From contig NZ_JABBEA010000020.1 in the NCBI RefSeq assembly GCF_012912005.1, positions 41,381-105,380 of the forward strand: a stretch of 64,000 nucleotides of DNA. The letters run 5' to 3'. A program made the position numbers and the translations under genes. Below are positions 26,101-33,636 of this stretch, piece by piece (within the stretch, counting starts at the first letter, position 1; the number at the start of each line of letters is the position of its first letter). Below the pieces are notes generated by a model. It was not told the DNA's origin and did no database searches. It saw nothing but the letters and a program-made list of their open reading frames with translations. This DNA comes from Paenibacillus sp. SZ31. Lineage in GTDB: Bacteria; Bacillota; Bacilli; Paenibacillales; Paenibacillaceae.

Positions 26101-26371
26101 AACTCGTAAACAGTCCATCTCCTGCAAAAGCACGAACCTTCGCAAGGGGTGCCCAGACCCGTTTGTCGAATTTGGATTCATCCGTTACCTCGGCGACCAG
26201 CTCGTGACCGGAAATATACAATTCGCTTCGTCCAGGGTACTCCATACGAAAGATCGGTCCATATTCTTCAGCCAGCTTCACCAGGGATTGCACCGGCTCA
26301 TCAAAGTTCAATTGCGGCAAGTTGCCCAGTGGGCCAAATGTTTTCGGTTGAGGCACTGAAATTGGTGGCAT
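23198..26371 (-). CDS. Self-sufficient cytochrome P450 / NADPH-P450 reductase (CYP102 family)
   Basis: A 1057-residue fusion resembling P450 BM3 of Bacillus megaterium and CypB/CypD of B. subtilis, which hydroxylate medium and long fatty acids. The heme half has the I-helix motif AGHETTSG and the Cys ligand in FGNGQRACIGQQFALQEA near residue 400. The reductase half has the FMN loop LYGSNLGTAEGIAREIAD, the FAD motif RYYSISSSPR and the NADPH motif VGPGTGVAPFRGFL. Length and order are those of the complete enzyme. The ATG at 26371 is 8 bases from AAGGAG. No TetR-type FatR/Bm3R1 repressor gene is adjacent, unlike the B. subtilis and B. megaterium loci. Confidence 0.95.
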   Translation of the reverse strand: MPPISVPQPKTFGPLGNLPQLNFDEPVQSLVKLAEEYGPIFRMEYPGRSELYISGHELVAEVTDESKFDKRVWAPLAKVRAFAGDGLFTSWTEEPNWKKAHNVLLPSFSQRAMQGYHNKMIDLAVQLVQKWSRLNPDETVNVPDDMTRLTLDTIGLCGFNYRFNSFYREEPHPFITSMVRALDESMSSLQRLRLQDKLMITKKKQFEQDIRSMFSLVDHIIAERKEQPQEGADDLLSHMLSGKDPETGETLDDENIRYQIITFLIAGHETTSGLLSFAVYYLMKNPETLAKAQAEVDQILKDPVPTYNQVRNLKYVRMVLNEALRLWPTAPAFSLYAKEDTILAGQYPLQKGDSVSVLIPKLHRDREAWGDDVEEFRPERFEDPSKVPHDAYKPFGNGQRACIGQQFALQEATLVLGMVLKHFDFIDHSDYQLKVKETLTLKPDNFTIRVRARGGQPVMAVPGVAVEEPTPVAKRTEPDAANAHHTPMLVLYGSNLGTAEGIAREIADTARYQGFRSEVAALDDRVGKLPKDGAVIIVSASYNGQPPSNAKMFVEWIEHADANEFKGVRFAVLGCGDHNWASTYQRIPRLIDEQLSSRGAERLSPLGESDASGDFEKQVGDWTEQLWPDLARMMGLKLNTSSNSERSSLSVQFVSGLAVTPLADTYDAHVAEVLENRELHDAGSERSTRHLEIKLPEGITYKEGDHLGILPQNPPELVERVLRRYGFTGTEHLVLDASGRSAAHLPLHQPVNLYDLLSHSVELQEAATRAQLREMAAYTVCPPHKKELEALLDESMYMDEVRNKRISMLDYLVKYEACELPFERFLELLPSLKARYYSISSSPRVQPDQASITVSVVRAPAWSGQGEYKGIASNYLANLKSGDEIVMFTRTPESGFQLPEDAQVPVIMVGPGTGVAPFRGFLQARHVLKEQGQEVGEAHLYFGCRNPEHDYLYKNELEAAQQEGLVELHTAFSRVDGEEKCYVQHLMRDDARHLIPLLEAGAHLYICGDGSKMAPDVEATLQQAYTDIHGKSAKEAEDWLNQLQQEGRYAKDVWTGI

Positions 26372-26669
26372 GACACTCACTCCTTCTTTCCAAGTTAAGA
26401 GTTCTACAACTAAAAAATAATGACGTGACTACAGACTCGATTGCACTTCCTCTTCAGAACAACACATTCAAGTTATTTTTTGCACATTTTCATATTTCAT
26501 CCAGATAACGATAAAACAACGATAGAACTAACTGACCGAAATGGTATATTGGTCATTTTTGATTAAAAAAAATGTATGCATTGGTTATCTTCTTTTACCC
26601 TAACATTTCCAGTTCTAATCTTCAACAGTCCCAAAGTCATAGGACCTCAGGACAGGGATTAAGTTATTG
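26372..26669. other. AT-rich intergenic region with a TGACC...GGTCA inverted repeat
   Basis: About 300 bases with no open frame. TGACC (26533) and GGTCA (ending 26555) form an inverted repeat with a 13-base spacer upstream of the P450 gene, a possible repressor site. No -35/-10 pair stands out. Confidence 0.35.
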
Positions 26670-27224
26670 TTATGATTTCTTCAACAGAAACTGAATAGCC
26701 GACTCCATCTCTAACGGAGCTACTGTCGTTTCATAACGGCCATGGATGTCCCCATTACGGTCAATCAGAAATTTGGTGAAATTCCATTTGATCCCGTCTC
26801 CTTGATACAACTCTGGATACTTCTCCTTCACAAAGGTGTCCATCCACTTTCCTTCCTTCGTGTCCAGATCATAACCTTGAAATGGCGCTTCTTCAATCAG
26901 ATAACGGAACACTGGATGCGCCGATTGCCCAACGACATCAACCTTCTCCAAAATCGGAAAGGATATCTGAAACTGACTTCTGCAATACTCGGCTACCTCA
27001 GCGCTACTGCCAGGTTCTTTGTCGTTAAATTGGTTGCAAGGGAATGCCAGAATTTCCAGCCCTTGATCACGATAGTTCTCATACATTTGCTGAAGTTCAC
27101 TGAACTGGCGGGAGTAGCTACACTGGCTTGCTGTGTTCGCAATAAGCAGTACTTTGCCTTTCAAAGCAGAAAAATCACCCTCGTGGCCGTCCATGAACGG
27201 AACCTGGTAAGAAAATATACTCAT
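26670..27224 (-). CDS. Glutathione-peroxidase-family thiol peroxidase (copy 1)
   Basis: A 184-residue cytosolic protein. The peroxidatic Cys is in NTASQCSYSRQF near residue 35, with the family motifs LAFPCNQFNDKEPGS and IKWNFTKFLIDRNG; Cys takes the place of selenocysteine. Bacterial members reduce peroxides with thioredoxin or bacillithiol. An insert (LDTKEGKWMDTFVKEKYPE) separates the last two motifs. AGGAGGATGAG precedes the ATG. A paralogue lies at 62834 in this window. Confidence 0.9.
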   Translation of the reverse strand: MSIFSYQVPFMDGHEGDFSALKGKVLLIANTASQCSYSRQFSELQQMYENYRDQGLEILAFPCNQFNDKEPGSSAEVAEYCRSQFQISFPILEKVDVVGQSAHPVFRYLIEEAPFQGYDLDTKEGKWMDTFVKEKYPELYQGDGIKWNFTKFLIDRNGDIHGRYETTVAPLEMESAIQFLLKKS

Positions 27225-27355
27225 GTCTACTCATCCTCCTCTTTCTCTTTCGTACCTCATATAAATTCGCTCTTGAAATGGATTATACACCTCCATTATT
27301 AATAGGTGAAATATATAACAAATATAATATTAATAGTTTTTAACTATAAAAATAA

Positions 27356-27400
27356 ACAAAAAACTGCCCTCAGCAGACGAATTCTGCATCTAGGACAGTT
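27356..27400 (-). terminator. Terminator of the lut operon
   Basis: Minus-strand AACTGTCCT and AGGGCAGTT pair, with an inner GCAGA/TCTGC stem, followed by six T. Confidence 0.85.
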
Positions 27401-27437
27401 ATGAAAATCATGATTGGCCATCACGTTCAACACACTG

Positions 27438-28163
27438 TTAACCTATAATCAAACCATATACAATGCCTGGTCCGTGTACGCCAATGGTTAAATCATTTTC
27501 AATATCGGAAGATCGGCTTGGCCCTGAAATAAAGTGGATGCCTGCCGGAAGATTCTCTCTTCCCGCTTCGTCAAATCGATCCAGCGTCTCACCCAGTCTG
27601 GTGTACAGTCGATCTACTGGAATAATGATGATGAGTACCGTAGGCAAGAGACTGACCGAACGACCTTTTTCCGGTGAAGAAAGCACAGTGACCGAGCCAG
27701 TGTATGCTGTTGCATAATCCGCCATGACCACACCGATATCAGCCTCAGCTGCACGCGCCCTCCAATTCTCATCCGCTTGACTATTCCAGACTGAGATCTG
27801 CACATCCGGTAACTGTTCTTCCAATCCGAGATCCTTTAGCGCCTCTTCATTTTGGCGAATGATATATTTCGCGCTCAGCTCATGAGATTTGTTGGCAATA
27901 AATTGAGACACTTCTTCCATGTTCTGAACCCGGGCAATATGGGCGCCTACACTCACAAAGTTATCGGTAAATGCTTGAATACGCTTCTCTTCATCCCATT
28001 TCAGCTCAGTCCAAAAGTCGGGTGCTCCCCGAAAGGGTTGGATCGGCGCATGTTGTTGCCTTGGTCTTCTCAATTTCGAAGCAATGTCATTCATGAACTG
28101 CTCCTGTTTCTCAATAGACTTCTTCTCCAACTGTGCGAGCCATTGCTGATGTTCAGTGACCAT
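27438..28163 (-). CDS. lutC: Lactate utilisation protein LutC
   Basis: A 241-residue LUD-domain protein, with IGVVMADYATAYTGSVTVLSS and the C-terminal SGPSRSSDIENDLTIGVHGPG typical of LutC/YkgG. With LutA and LutB it oxidises L-lactate to pyruvate. The start at 28163 follows GGGGAGGG and overlaps the lutB 3' end by 11 bases; an in-frame GTG at 28190 is less likely. Last gene of lutABC. Confidence 0.92.
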   Translation of the reverse strand: MVTEHQQWLAQLEKKSIEKQEQFMNDIASKLRRPRQQHAPIQPFRGAPDFWTELKWDEEKRIQAFTDNFVSVGAHIARVQNMEEVSQFIANKSHELSAKYIIRQNEEALKDLGLEEQLPDVQISVWNSQADENWRARAAEADIGVVMADYATAYTGSVTVLSSPEKGRSVSLLPTVLIIIIPVDRLYTRLGETLDRFDEAGRENLPAGIHFISGPSRSSDIENDLTIGVHGPGIVYGLIIG

Positions 28164-29670
28164 GCTTGCCCTCCCCTTCCTCTCGTTCACGAATAATCTG
28201 CTCCATGCGACTGCGAATGGAAGAATCCATAGCTGGTTGCTCCTGCTTTAGTTCCTGATCCAGCTTGTTCCATTGCTGCCGGAAGGATTTCTTGGCGAGA
28301 CTTGGCGCAACCCGATAATTGTTCCAGCCTTTGAGTGGACCCAGCTTGAGAGAAATGCCGTTGTTACGTACAATTGCCTTCTGCCCGATCTGTCCCAGAC
28401 GTATGGCCGCACTGAAGCGTTTGGAATTGGAAACCACAGCGGCAAAACCCTTCATGCCCATGCTCTCCATTTTGTTTCCATGGCCGTCTTCCACTTTACG
28501 CCTACGTAGATATACGAGCATATCATGCAATGGAATTTTGACCGGACATGCTTCATAGCAGGCTCCGCAAAGACTAGAGGCACCGGCAATATCATTCCAT
28601 TCATCAATGTTGCCATTGAGTGCAGGTGTCAGTACCGCGCCAATCGGACCACTGTATGTTCCACCGTAGGCATGACCTCCAATATGGCGATATACCGGGC
28701 AAGCATTCAGACACGCACCGCAGCGAATACAATTCAGCAGTTCTTGGAATTCGGGATCACCGAGCTGAAGGGATCGACCGTTATCCACGATAATAATGTG
28801 CATTTCATCCGGCCCATCCGCATCCGCTGTACGGCGAGGACCTGTGATGCCTGACATGTACATCGTTAATTTCTGACCTGTTGCAGAGCGTGGCAACAAG
28901 GTTGCCATGACCTCCAGATCCGTCCACGACGGGATGATCCGCTCCATGCCCATCAGTGTAATCTGCGTTTTTGGAACAGTGGATACCATACGGGCATTGC
29001 CTTCATTTTCGAACAAAACCATGGAACCCGTCTCTGCAATCGCAAAATTGCAGCCGGTCATGCCGATATCTGCTTCGAGGAATTTCTCGCGCAGCTTTTT
29101 GCGAACAAATCCAGCAAGTACCGTTGTGTCCGGCTCCAGAATTTCACCCGCTTCCTTCGATAACAACTCTGCGATCTGATAGCGGTTCTTATGGATAGCT
29201 GGAATGACAATATGAGAAGGGGCTTCGCCTGCCAGTTGAATGATGTATTCACCCAGATCGGTCTCGATGGCTTCAATCCCCGCCGACTCCAACACATGAT
29301 TCAGATGTACTTCCTCCGACACCATTGATTTGGACTTTACCACCGTAGAAGCTTGCTTATGCGCCGCAATATCCAGCGCAATTGCCGCTGCTTCCACCGA
29401 TGTATCTGCAAAATGAATATGAACCCCATTCGCACGGGCGTTGTTTACAAATTCATTCAGATAATAATCAAGATACGCAATCGTGTGCAAACGAATCTGA
29501 CGGCCACGTTCCCGCCATTCATCCCAGTTTCCATGTTCTTCTGAGGCAGACTTCTTCCCGTTACGCAATCGTTCTGTCGTGAATTTGACCGCTTTACGCA
29601 GAAAATCATCATTCAAGGCCAGTCCGGCACGTTCTTTGACCGTAGTATCCATAACTCCCGGTTGGCTCAT
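28153..29670 (-). CDS. lutB: Lactate utilisation iron-sulfur protein LutB
   Basis: A 505-residue protein with an N-terminal LUD domain and two 4Fe-4S clusters: CIRCGACLNACPVYRH near residue 315 and LCGACYEACPVKIPLHD near 365. It is the electron-transfer component of the LutABC lactate oxidation complex in the cytoplasm. GAGGGGGTG precedes the ATG, which overlaps the lutA stop (ATGA). Confidence 0.94.
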   Translation of the reverse strand: MSQPGVMDTTVKERAGLALNDDFLRKAVKFTTERLRNGKKSASEEHGNWDEWRERGRQIRLHTIAYLDYYLNEFVNNARANGVHIHFADTSVEAAAIALDIAAHKQASTVVKSKSMVSEEVHLNHVLESAGIEAIETDLGEYIIQLAGEAPSHIVIPAIHKNRYQIAELLSKEAGEILEPDTTVLAGFVRKKLREKFLEADIGMTGCNFAIAETGSMVLFENEGNARMVSTVPKTQITLMGMERIIPSWTDLEVMATLLPRSATGQKLTMYMSGITGPRRTADADGPDEMHIIIVDNGRSLQLGDPEFQELLNCIRCGACLNACPVYRHIGGHAYGGTYSGPIGAVLTPALNGNIDEWNDIAGASSLCGACYEACPVKIPLHDMLVYLRRRKVEDGHGNKMESMGMKGFAAVVSNSKRFSAAIRLGQIGQKAIVRNNGISLKLGPLKGWNNYRVAPSLAKKSFRQQWNKLDQELKQEQPAMDSSIRSRMEQIIREREEGEGKHGH

Positions 29671-30395
29671 CCTGTTCGCACCCCCTCATACAGTAGTTCC
29701 GCCAAATGCATCACACGCACCGGTTCATTCCGATAACGCAGATTACCTGCGATATTCATCAGACAGGCCATGTCCAGCCCCACCAATACTTCGGCTTGTG
29801 TCTCTTTGACATGATCGACCTTCTCCGTCACCATCGCTCCTGAAATATCGGACATTTTAATAGCAAACGTACCCCCGAACCCGCAGCAATCCTCAGCAAA
29901 TGGGAGCGGAACCAATTCCAGACCTTTTACTTGAGAGAGCAGCGCCATCGGCTCATCCTTCACACCAAGCAGACGGCTGCCGTGGCAGGATGGATGATAG
30001 GTTACTTTGTGCGGAAAATGTGCGCCCAGATCGGTTATCCCGAGTACCTGAACGAGAAATTGAGTAAACTCATAAGCTTTGGCTTCCAATCGTTTTGCCT
30101 TCTCCAACCATACCGGTTCGTCCGCGAACAGTTCGGGATAATGATGAATCATATACGTACACGATCCGGATGGACAGACTACAAAATCACTGTCGTCAAA
30201 CGCTTCAAGAATGGTCTTGGCCGCTACCCGAGTCTCATCCCAGTACCCGCTATTGTAGGAAGGCTGACCGCAGCAGGTCTGAACCGGCGGGAAATCCAGC
30301 CGAACGCCATGAGCGGCGAGCAGTCTGACCATGGCCTCCCCTACTCGGGGATAGATGGCATCGCTGAGGCAGGTAATGAATAAGGAGACCTTCAT
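29667..30395 (-). CDS. lutA: Lactate utilisation (Fe-S)-binding protein LutA
   Basis: A 242-residue protein with two cysteine-rich CCG domains: VQTCCGQPSYNSGYW near residue 40 and EDCCGFGGTFAIKMSD near 168. It is the first gene of lutABC, which replaces a classical lactate dehydrogenase in many Bacilli. GGAGCGTG lies upstream of the ATG. The operon sits beside rhaB; rhamnose breakdown yields lactaldehyde and hence L-lactate, so the placement makes metabolic sense (inference). Confidence 0.93.
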   Translation of the reverse strand: MKVSLFITCLSDAIYPRVGEAMVRLLAAHGVRLDFPPVQTCCGQPSYNSGYWDETRVAAKTILEAFDDSDFVVCPSGSCTYMIHHYPELFADEPVWLEKAKRLEAKAYEFTQFLVQVLGITDLGAHFPHKVTYHPSCHGSRLLGVKDEPMALLSQVKGLELVPLPFAEDCCGFGGTFAIKMSDISGAMVTEKVDHVKETQAEVLVGLDMACLMNIAGNLRYRNEPVRVMHLAELLYEGVRTG

Positions 30396-30420
30396 AATTA
30401 CACGCTCCTATTAACTGATT

Positions 30421-30508
30421 AGTAGATGAATTGACTAAGAATATTTACAATGAACACTCCGATGACAGTATAACCTTCCGATCGCTGTTATCCCCAGATT
30501 TTTTAATT
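30421..30508. repeat. Dispersed intergenic repeat, copy 1
   Basis: A stretch of about 85 bases, with a core from ACACTCCGATGACAG through CCTTCCGATCGCTG to TTATCCCC and then GATTTTTT, recurs at 35532-35620 with only scattered differences. It lies between lutA and the DeoR gene. Confidence 0.75.
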
Positions 30509-30519
30509 TAAGTAAAAGC

Positions 30520-31281
30520 TTAAACCGTAATAATCCCTATGTCGTATCCGCTCAAACGATCTGTCTGTTCAGCCTCCAATGGCTGATCGGTAACGATCGT
30601 ATGGACTGCATTTAACCCGGATACCCGGGCAAAGGCACGAACACCAAATTTACTGGCATCTGCAAGTAAGATAACCTGATCGGCTATGCCAACCATCTTC
30701 TGCTTCAGCCTTGCTTGAAGTTCATTGGACTCACTGATTCCGCCGCCTTCAAGATGTACACCTTTACAGGACAAGAACAATTTATCCACATGATACGTCT
30801 CCAGAGAACGCTCCGCGAGCGGTCCGACAAAAGACAATGAGCGAGATGCCAGCTGGCCCCCCGTTGAGATGACCTCAACCTTGTCACGACTGCTCAGTTC
30901 CGTGGCTACCTGAATGGAATTGGTTAAGACCGTCAGCGGGAAATCCGGCATGTTCGCTGCCATGTAACCTGCCGTTGTGCTCGCATCCAACAGAATACGA
31001 TCACCCGGATTAATCATTGCCAGAGCCGCTTGTGCAATCCGTTTTTTCTCTTCCGCATGGGTTGTCTCCCTGATCCGGTAAGGGATCTCCGGTTGATCTT
31101 CCTTCACACTCACTGCACCACCGTGAGACCGACGCAGTCGACCTGCCTGTTCCAGCCGATCCAGATCCCGCCGGATGGTTTCCTCCGTCACTCGACAGCG
31201 CTCACTAAGCTCAGATACACGCATACTGCCTTTTACATTCACCATCTCCACAATCCGGTCATACCGCTCGGCTGCCAGCAT
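30520..31281 (-). CDS. DeoR/GlpR-family transcriptional regulator (probable rhamnose repressor)
   Basis: A 253-residue repressor. The N-terminal helix-turn-helix is MRVSELSERCRVTEETIRRDLDRLEQ, followed by the DeoR signature RRSHGGAVSV and the sugar-phosphate sensing domain (ILLDASTTAGYMA, VLTNSIQVATELS, FLSCKGVHLEGGGISESNE). The ATG at 31281 is one base after the rhaB stop and follows GGGGAGTGAGG, so it is translated with rhaB. It probably responds to a rhamnose metabolite. A close paralogue lies at 41509. Confidence 0.88.
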   Translation of the reverse strand: MLAAERYDRIVEMVNVKGSMRVSELSERCRVTEETIRRDLDRLEQAGRLRRSHGGAVSVKEDQPEIPYRIRETTHAEEKKRIAQAALAMINPGDRILLDASTTAGYMAANMPDFPLTVLTNSIQVATELSSRDKVEVISTGGQLASRSLSFVGPLAERSLETYHVDKLFLSCKGVHLEGGGISESNELQARLKQKMVGIADQVILLADASKFGVRAFARVSGLNAVHTIVTDQPLEAEQTDRLSGYDIGIITV

Positions 31282-31282
31282 G

Positions 31283-32776
31283 TTACACCTCACTCCCCGC
31301 TTGTGAATTAGATGGAGCCGTCACACGCAGAAATCTGCCGTAAGCATCTTCCCAGATTGACCCGTCCTGCGGCTCATACACAGTTACCGGAAATGAATCG
31401 CGGATGGCCTTACGGGCTTCCCAGATATCCTTAAAAGCTCCGCTCGCCATCCATTGCACAGCCATATTCCCGATGGCACTTCCCTCTGCCGGACCTGCCC
31501 ATACCGGCTTGCCAATGGAATTCGCTGTCCACTGACATAACAGGCGGTTCTGGATGCCTCCACCGACCATATGCAATCCGTTGAACGTCTGTCCCGACAA
31601 TTGTTCCGTCCATTCCAAGACTCTCCTATACTTCAATGCCAGACTCTCCAGAATTGCCCGGGCAATAGCTCCCTGATCCTCTGGAACCACTTGCCCTGTA
31701 TCACGACAATACTGACGTATACGGGTCGTCATATCTCCTGCTGGCATGAACAGTTCATCATCCGGATCAAACAAACTGGCAAATGGAGGTGCATGTTTCG
31801 CCTTCGCCAGTAACGCATCGTAGCTAATTCCCTGCCCTTGACGATCCCACTCGCTCATACTTTCCTGCAAAATCCACAGTCCCATGATGTTCTTGAGCAG
31901 ACGGAATGTTCCGCCCGCCCCGCCTTCATTCGTGAAGTTCAAAGCCAGACTCTCGGCACTAATTGCCGGATGATCTATCTCCGTACCCATCAGGGACCAG
32001 GTCCCACAGCTCAGATAAGCAAATGAACGTTCCGTTGCAGGAACAGCCACAACGGCTGAACCCGTATCATGCTCTGCAACCGCGATCACGGGAGTCGGGG
32101 TAAGACCCAGATCGTTACAGATACTGCTGCGTAACTGTCCAACACGGGTGCCTGGCAGTACGGCTTCACCGAACAGTTTTTCCGAAATACGAATATTCGC
32201 CAACAACTCACTATCCCATTGACCAGCCGATGGATTGTATAATTGCGTTGTCGTTGCATTGGTGAACTCATTCACCGCTTCTCCGGTCAGGAAATAACGA
32301 AGCAAATCCGGAATCATGAGAAAACGCTCTGCTTCGTGAAGTAACGGAGAACCGCTACGTTGAAGCGTTGCCAATTGATACAGGGTATTAAAGCTAAGAA
32401 ACTGAATCCCTGTACGTTCAAAGATTCGCTGAGAGGTCAGCTCTTGCCGTACCTGATCCATCATGCCGTTGAACTGTGTATCACGATAATGATACGGATT
32501 ACCCAACAACTCCCCATTATTACCGAGCAGACCAAAATCAACGCCCCAAGAATCGATTCCCAGGCTCTCCGGCTGTTCCCCTTGCTGCTTCACAAGCGTA
32601 AGCCCTTGCAACAATTCATGATGCAATCGTAGAATATCCCAGTGCATCCGCTCGCCAACCTTCACCGGTTCATTCTTGAACCGATGAATTTCGCTTGTTT
32701 CGATCCCTCGATCATTCAGATGTCCCAGTAGTGCTCTCCCGCTCCCAGCGCCCAAATCATAAGCCAGCACACTCAC
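31283..32776 (-). CDS. rhaB: L-rhamnulokinase RhaB
   Basis: A 497-residue FGGY-family kinase (L-rhamnulose to L-rhamnulose 1-phosphate). The N-terminal phosphate loop is AYDLGAGSGRALLG. Rhamnulokinase-type segments are GIDSWGVDFGLL near residue 73, PYHYRDTQF and FLSFNTLYQL; ATP-lobe motifs are YLSCGTWSLMG and GLHMVGGGIQNRLLCQWTA. The start is GTG with a modest GGTTGGTGAAG site. rhaA and rhaD are not in the window, so the rest of the pathway lies elsewhere. Confidence 0.92.
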   Translation of the reverse strand: MSVLAYDLGAGSGRALLGHLNDRGIETSEIHRFKNEPVKVGERMHWDILRLHHELLQGLTLVKQQGEQPESLGIDSWGVDFGLLGNNGELLGNPYHYRDTQFNGMMDQVRQELTSQRIFERTGIQFLSFNTLYQLATLQRSGSPLLHEAERFLMIPDLLRYFLTGEAVNEFTNATTTQLYNPSAGQWDSELLANIRISEKLFGEAVLPGTRVGQLRSSICNDLGLTPTPVIAVAEHDTGSAVVAVPATERSFAYLSCGTWSLMGTEIDHPAISAESLALNFTNEGGAGGTFRLLKNIMGLWILQESMSEWDRQGQGISYDALLAKAKHAPPFASLFDPDDELFMPAGDMTTRIRQYCRDTGQVVPEDQGAIARAILESLALKYRRVLEWTEQLSGQTFNGLHMVGGGIQNRLLCQWTANSIGKPVWAGPAEGSAIGNMAVQWMASGAFKDIWEARKAIRDSFPVTVYEPQDGSIWEDAYGRFLRVTAPSNSQAGSEV

Positions 32777-32859
32777 CGCGCTTCACCAACCTTTCGAACC
32801 CATCCTATTTTCCAAACGGTATCCCTTGATTCAGTCCGTAACCCTGTACTTTATTCTGT

Positions 32860-32899
32860 ATTTATTGTTTGTTTGTTTTTGTTTAATACTGTTTTACTG
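32860..32899. promoter_or_regulatory. TTGTTTG-repeat tract upstream of rhaB, candidate DeoR operator
   Basis: TTGTTTGTTTGTTTTTGTTT followed by TACTGTTTTACTG lies 85-125 bases upstream of the rhaB start. Runs of TGTTT are common in DeoR-family operators. Assignment to the adjacent regulator is inference. Confidence 0.4.
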
Positions 32900-32967
32900 T
32901 ATTTTACGAGTATATCACCATTGTAAGCGTTTGAATACCCTTCGGTTTTTCTTTCTTTTGGGCATAC

Positions 32968-33000
32968 CAAAAACGACTCTCTCCCAGCTGGGAGGAGCCG
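32968..33000 (-). terminator. Terminator after the DUF2500 gene
   Basis: A CTCCCAGCTGGGAG palindrome, extended by imperfect pairing on both sides, is followed by GTTTTTGG on the minus strand. Confidence 0.75.
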
Positions 33001-33011
33001 CAGTTCTTTTT

Positions 33012-33527
33012 TCACGTATAAAATTGACCTTTGCTTACCCCCGACTGGGGCTGTACATCTCTCTCAAAATGCTTGAACCGCGTACCCTGATACGTCAGCA
33101 TCCCTCGATCATTTTCCACCATCATGCCATAATGGTTTCCGCCAACAATTAGTTCAGTGCGCTCCCCATTGTCGAATTCAAATGTAGCATAATACCGGGT
33201 CGTCGCACTGCTATCCCCGCTTCCACCTGAGACTTCCGTTCGTTTGGCCACCACCGTAGAATGCAGGGTTAACAAGGCTGCCGCGTTATTTGACGCCCCT
33301 GAGCGTATTCCTGAAATAATAACAAAAACAATAACTCCCGCAATGATGAGAAAAATGGCGCCAATAAAAATCGAAGCAAATGCATTCATTGCAGCAAACT
33401 CATTGAATCCCGAAAAAAATCCACCCTGATTGCCCTCAAAACCTGGTACTCCATTCATGTCATCAAACACACCGAAACCATCCACGCTTAATCGGCCGAT
33501 CGATGAGGACACGCTTGTTAACGCCAT
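33012..33527 (-). CDS. DUF2500-family membrane protein
   Basis: A 171-residue protein. One membrane helix (FASIFIGAIFLIIAGVIVFV) lies near residues 50-70. It is followed by the DUF2500 domain with VVAKRTEVSGGSGDSS, YYATFEFDNGERTELIV and RGMLTYQGTRFKHFERD. The function of DUF2500 is not known to me. The N-terminal ~45 residues are Gly/Phe-rich and may start later (the Met in MNGVPG). GGAAAGGAACG precedes the ATG. Confidence 0.82.
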   Translation of the reverse strand: MALTSVSSSIGRLSVDGFGVFDDMNGVPGFEGNQGGFFSGFNEFAAMNAFASIFIGAIFLIIAGVIVFVIISGIRSGASNNAAALLTLHSTVVAKRTEVSGGSGDSSATTRYYATFEFDNGERTELIVGGNHYGMMVENDRGMLTYQGTRFKHFERDVQPQSGVSKGQFYT

Positions 33528-33559
33528 TCATCATCGTTCCTTTCCCCATGCAAAATAAG

Positions 33560-33592
33560 ATGCACCGCCCCCACGCAAGGAAGGCGGTGCAT
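33560..33592 (-). terminator. Terminator after pepF
   Basis: Minus-strand ATGCACCGCC and GGCGGTGCAT form a perfect 10-bp stem followed by CTTATTTT. Confidence 0.75.
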
Positions 33593-33636
33593 GCAGACAA
33601 CCCGTTCTGCCTTGTCCGTATACTATATGAACCAGA

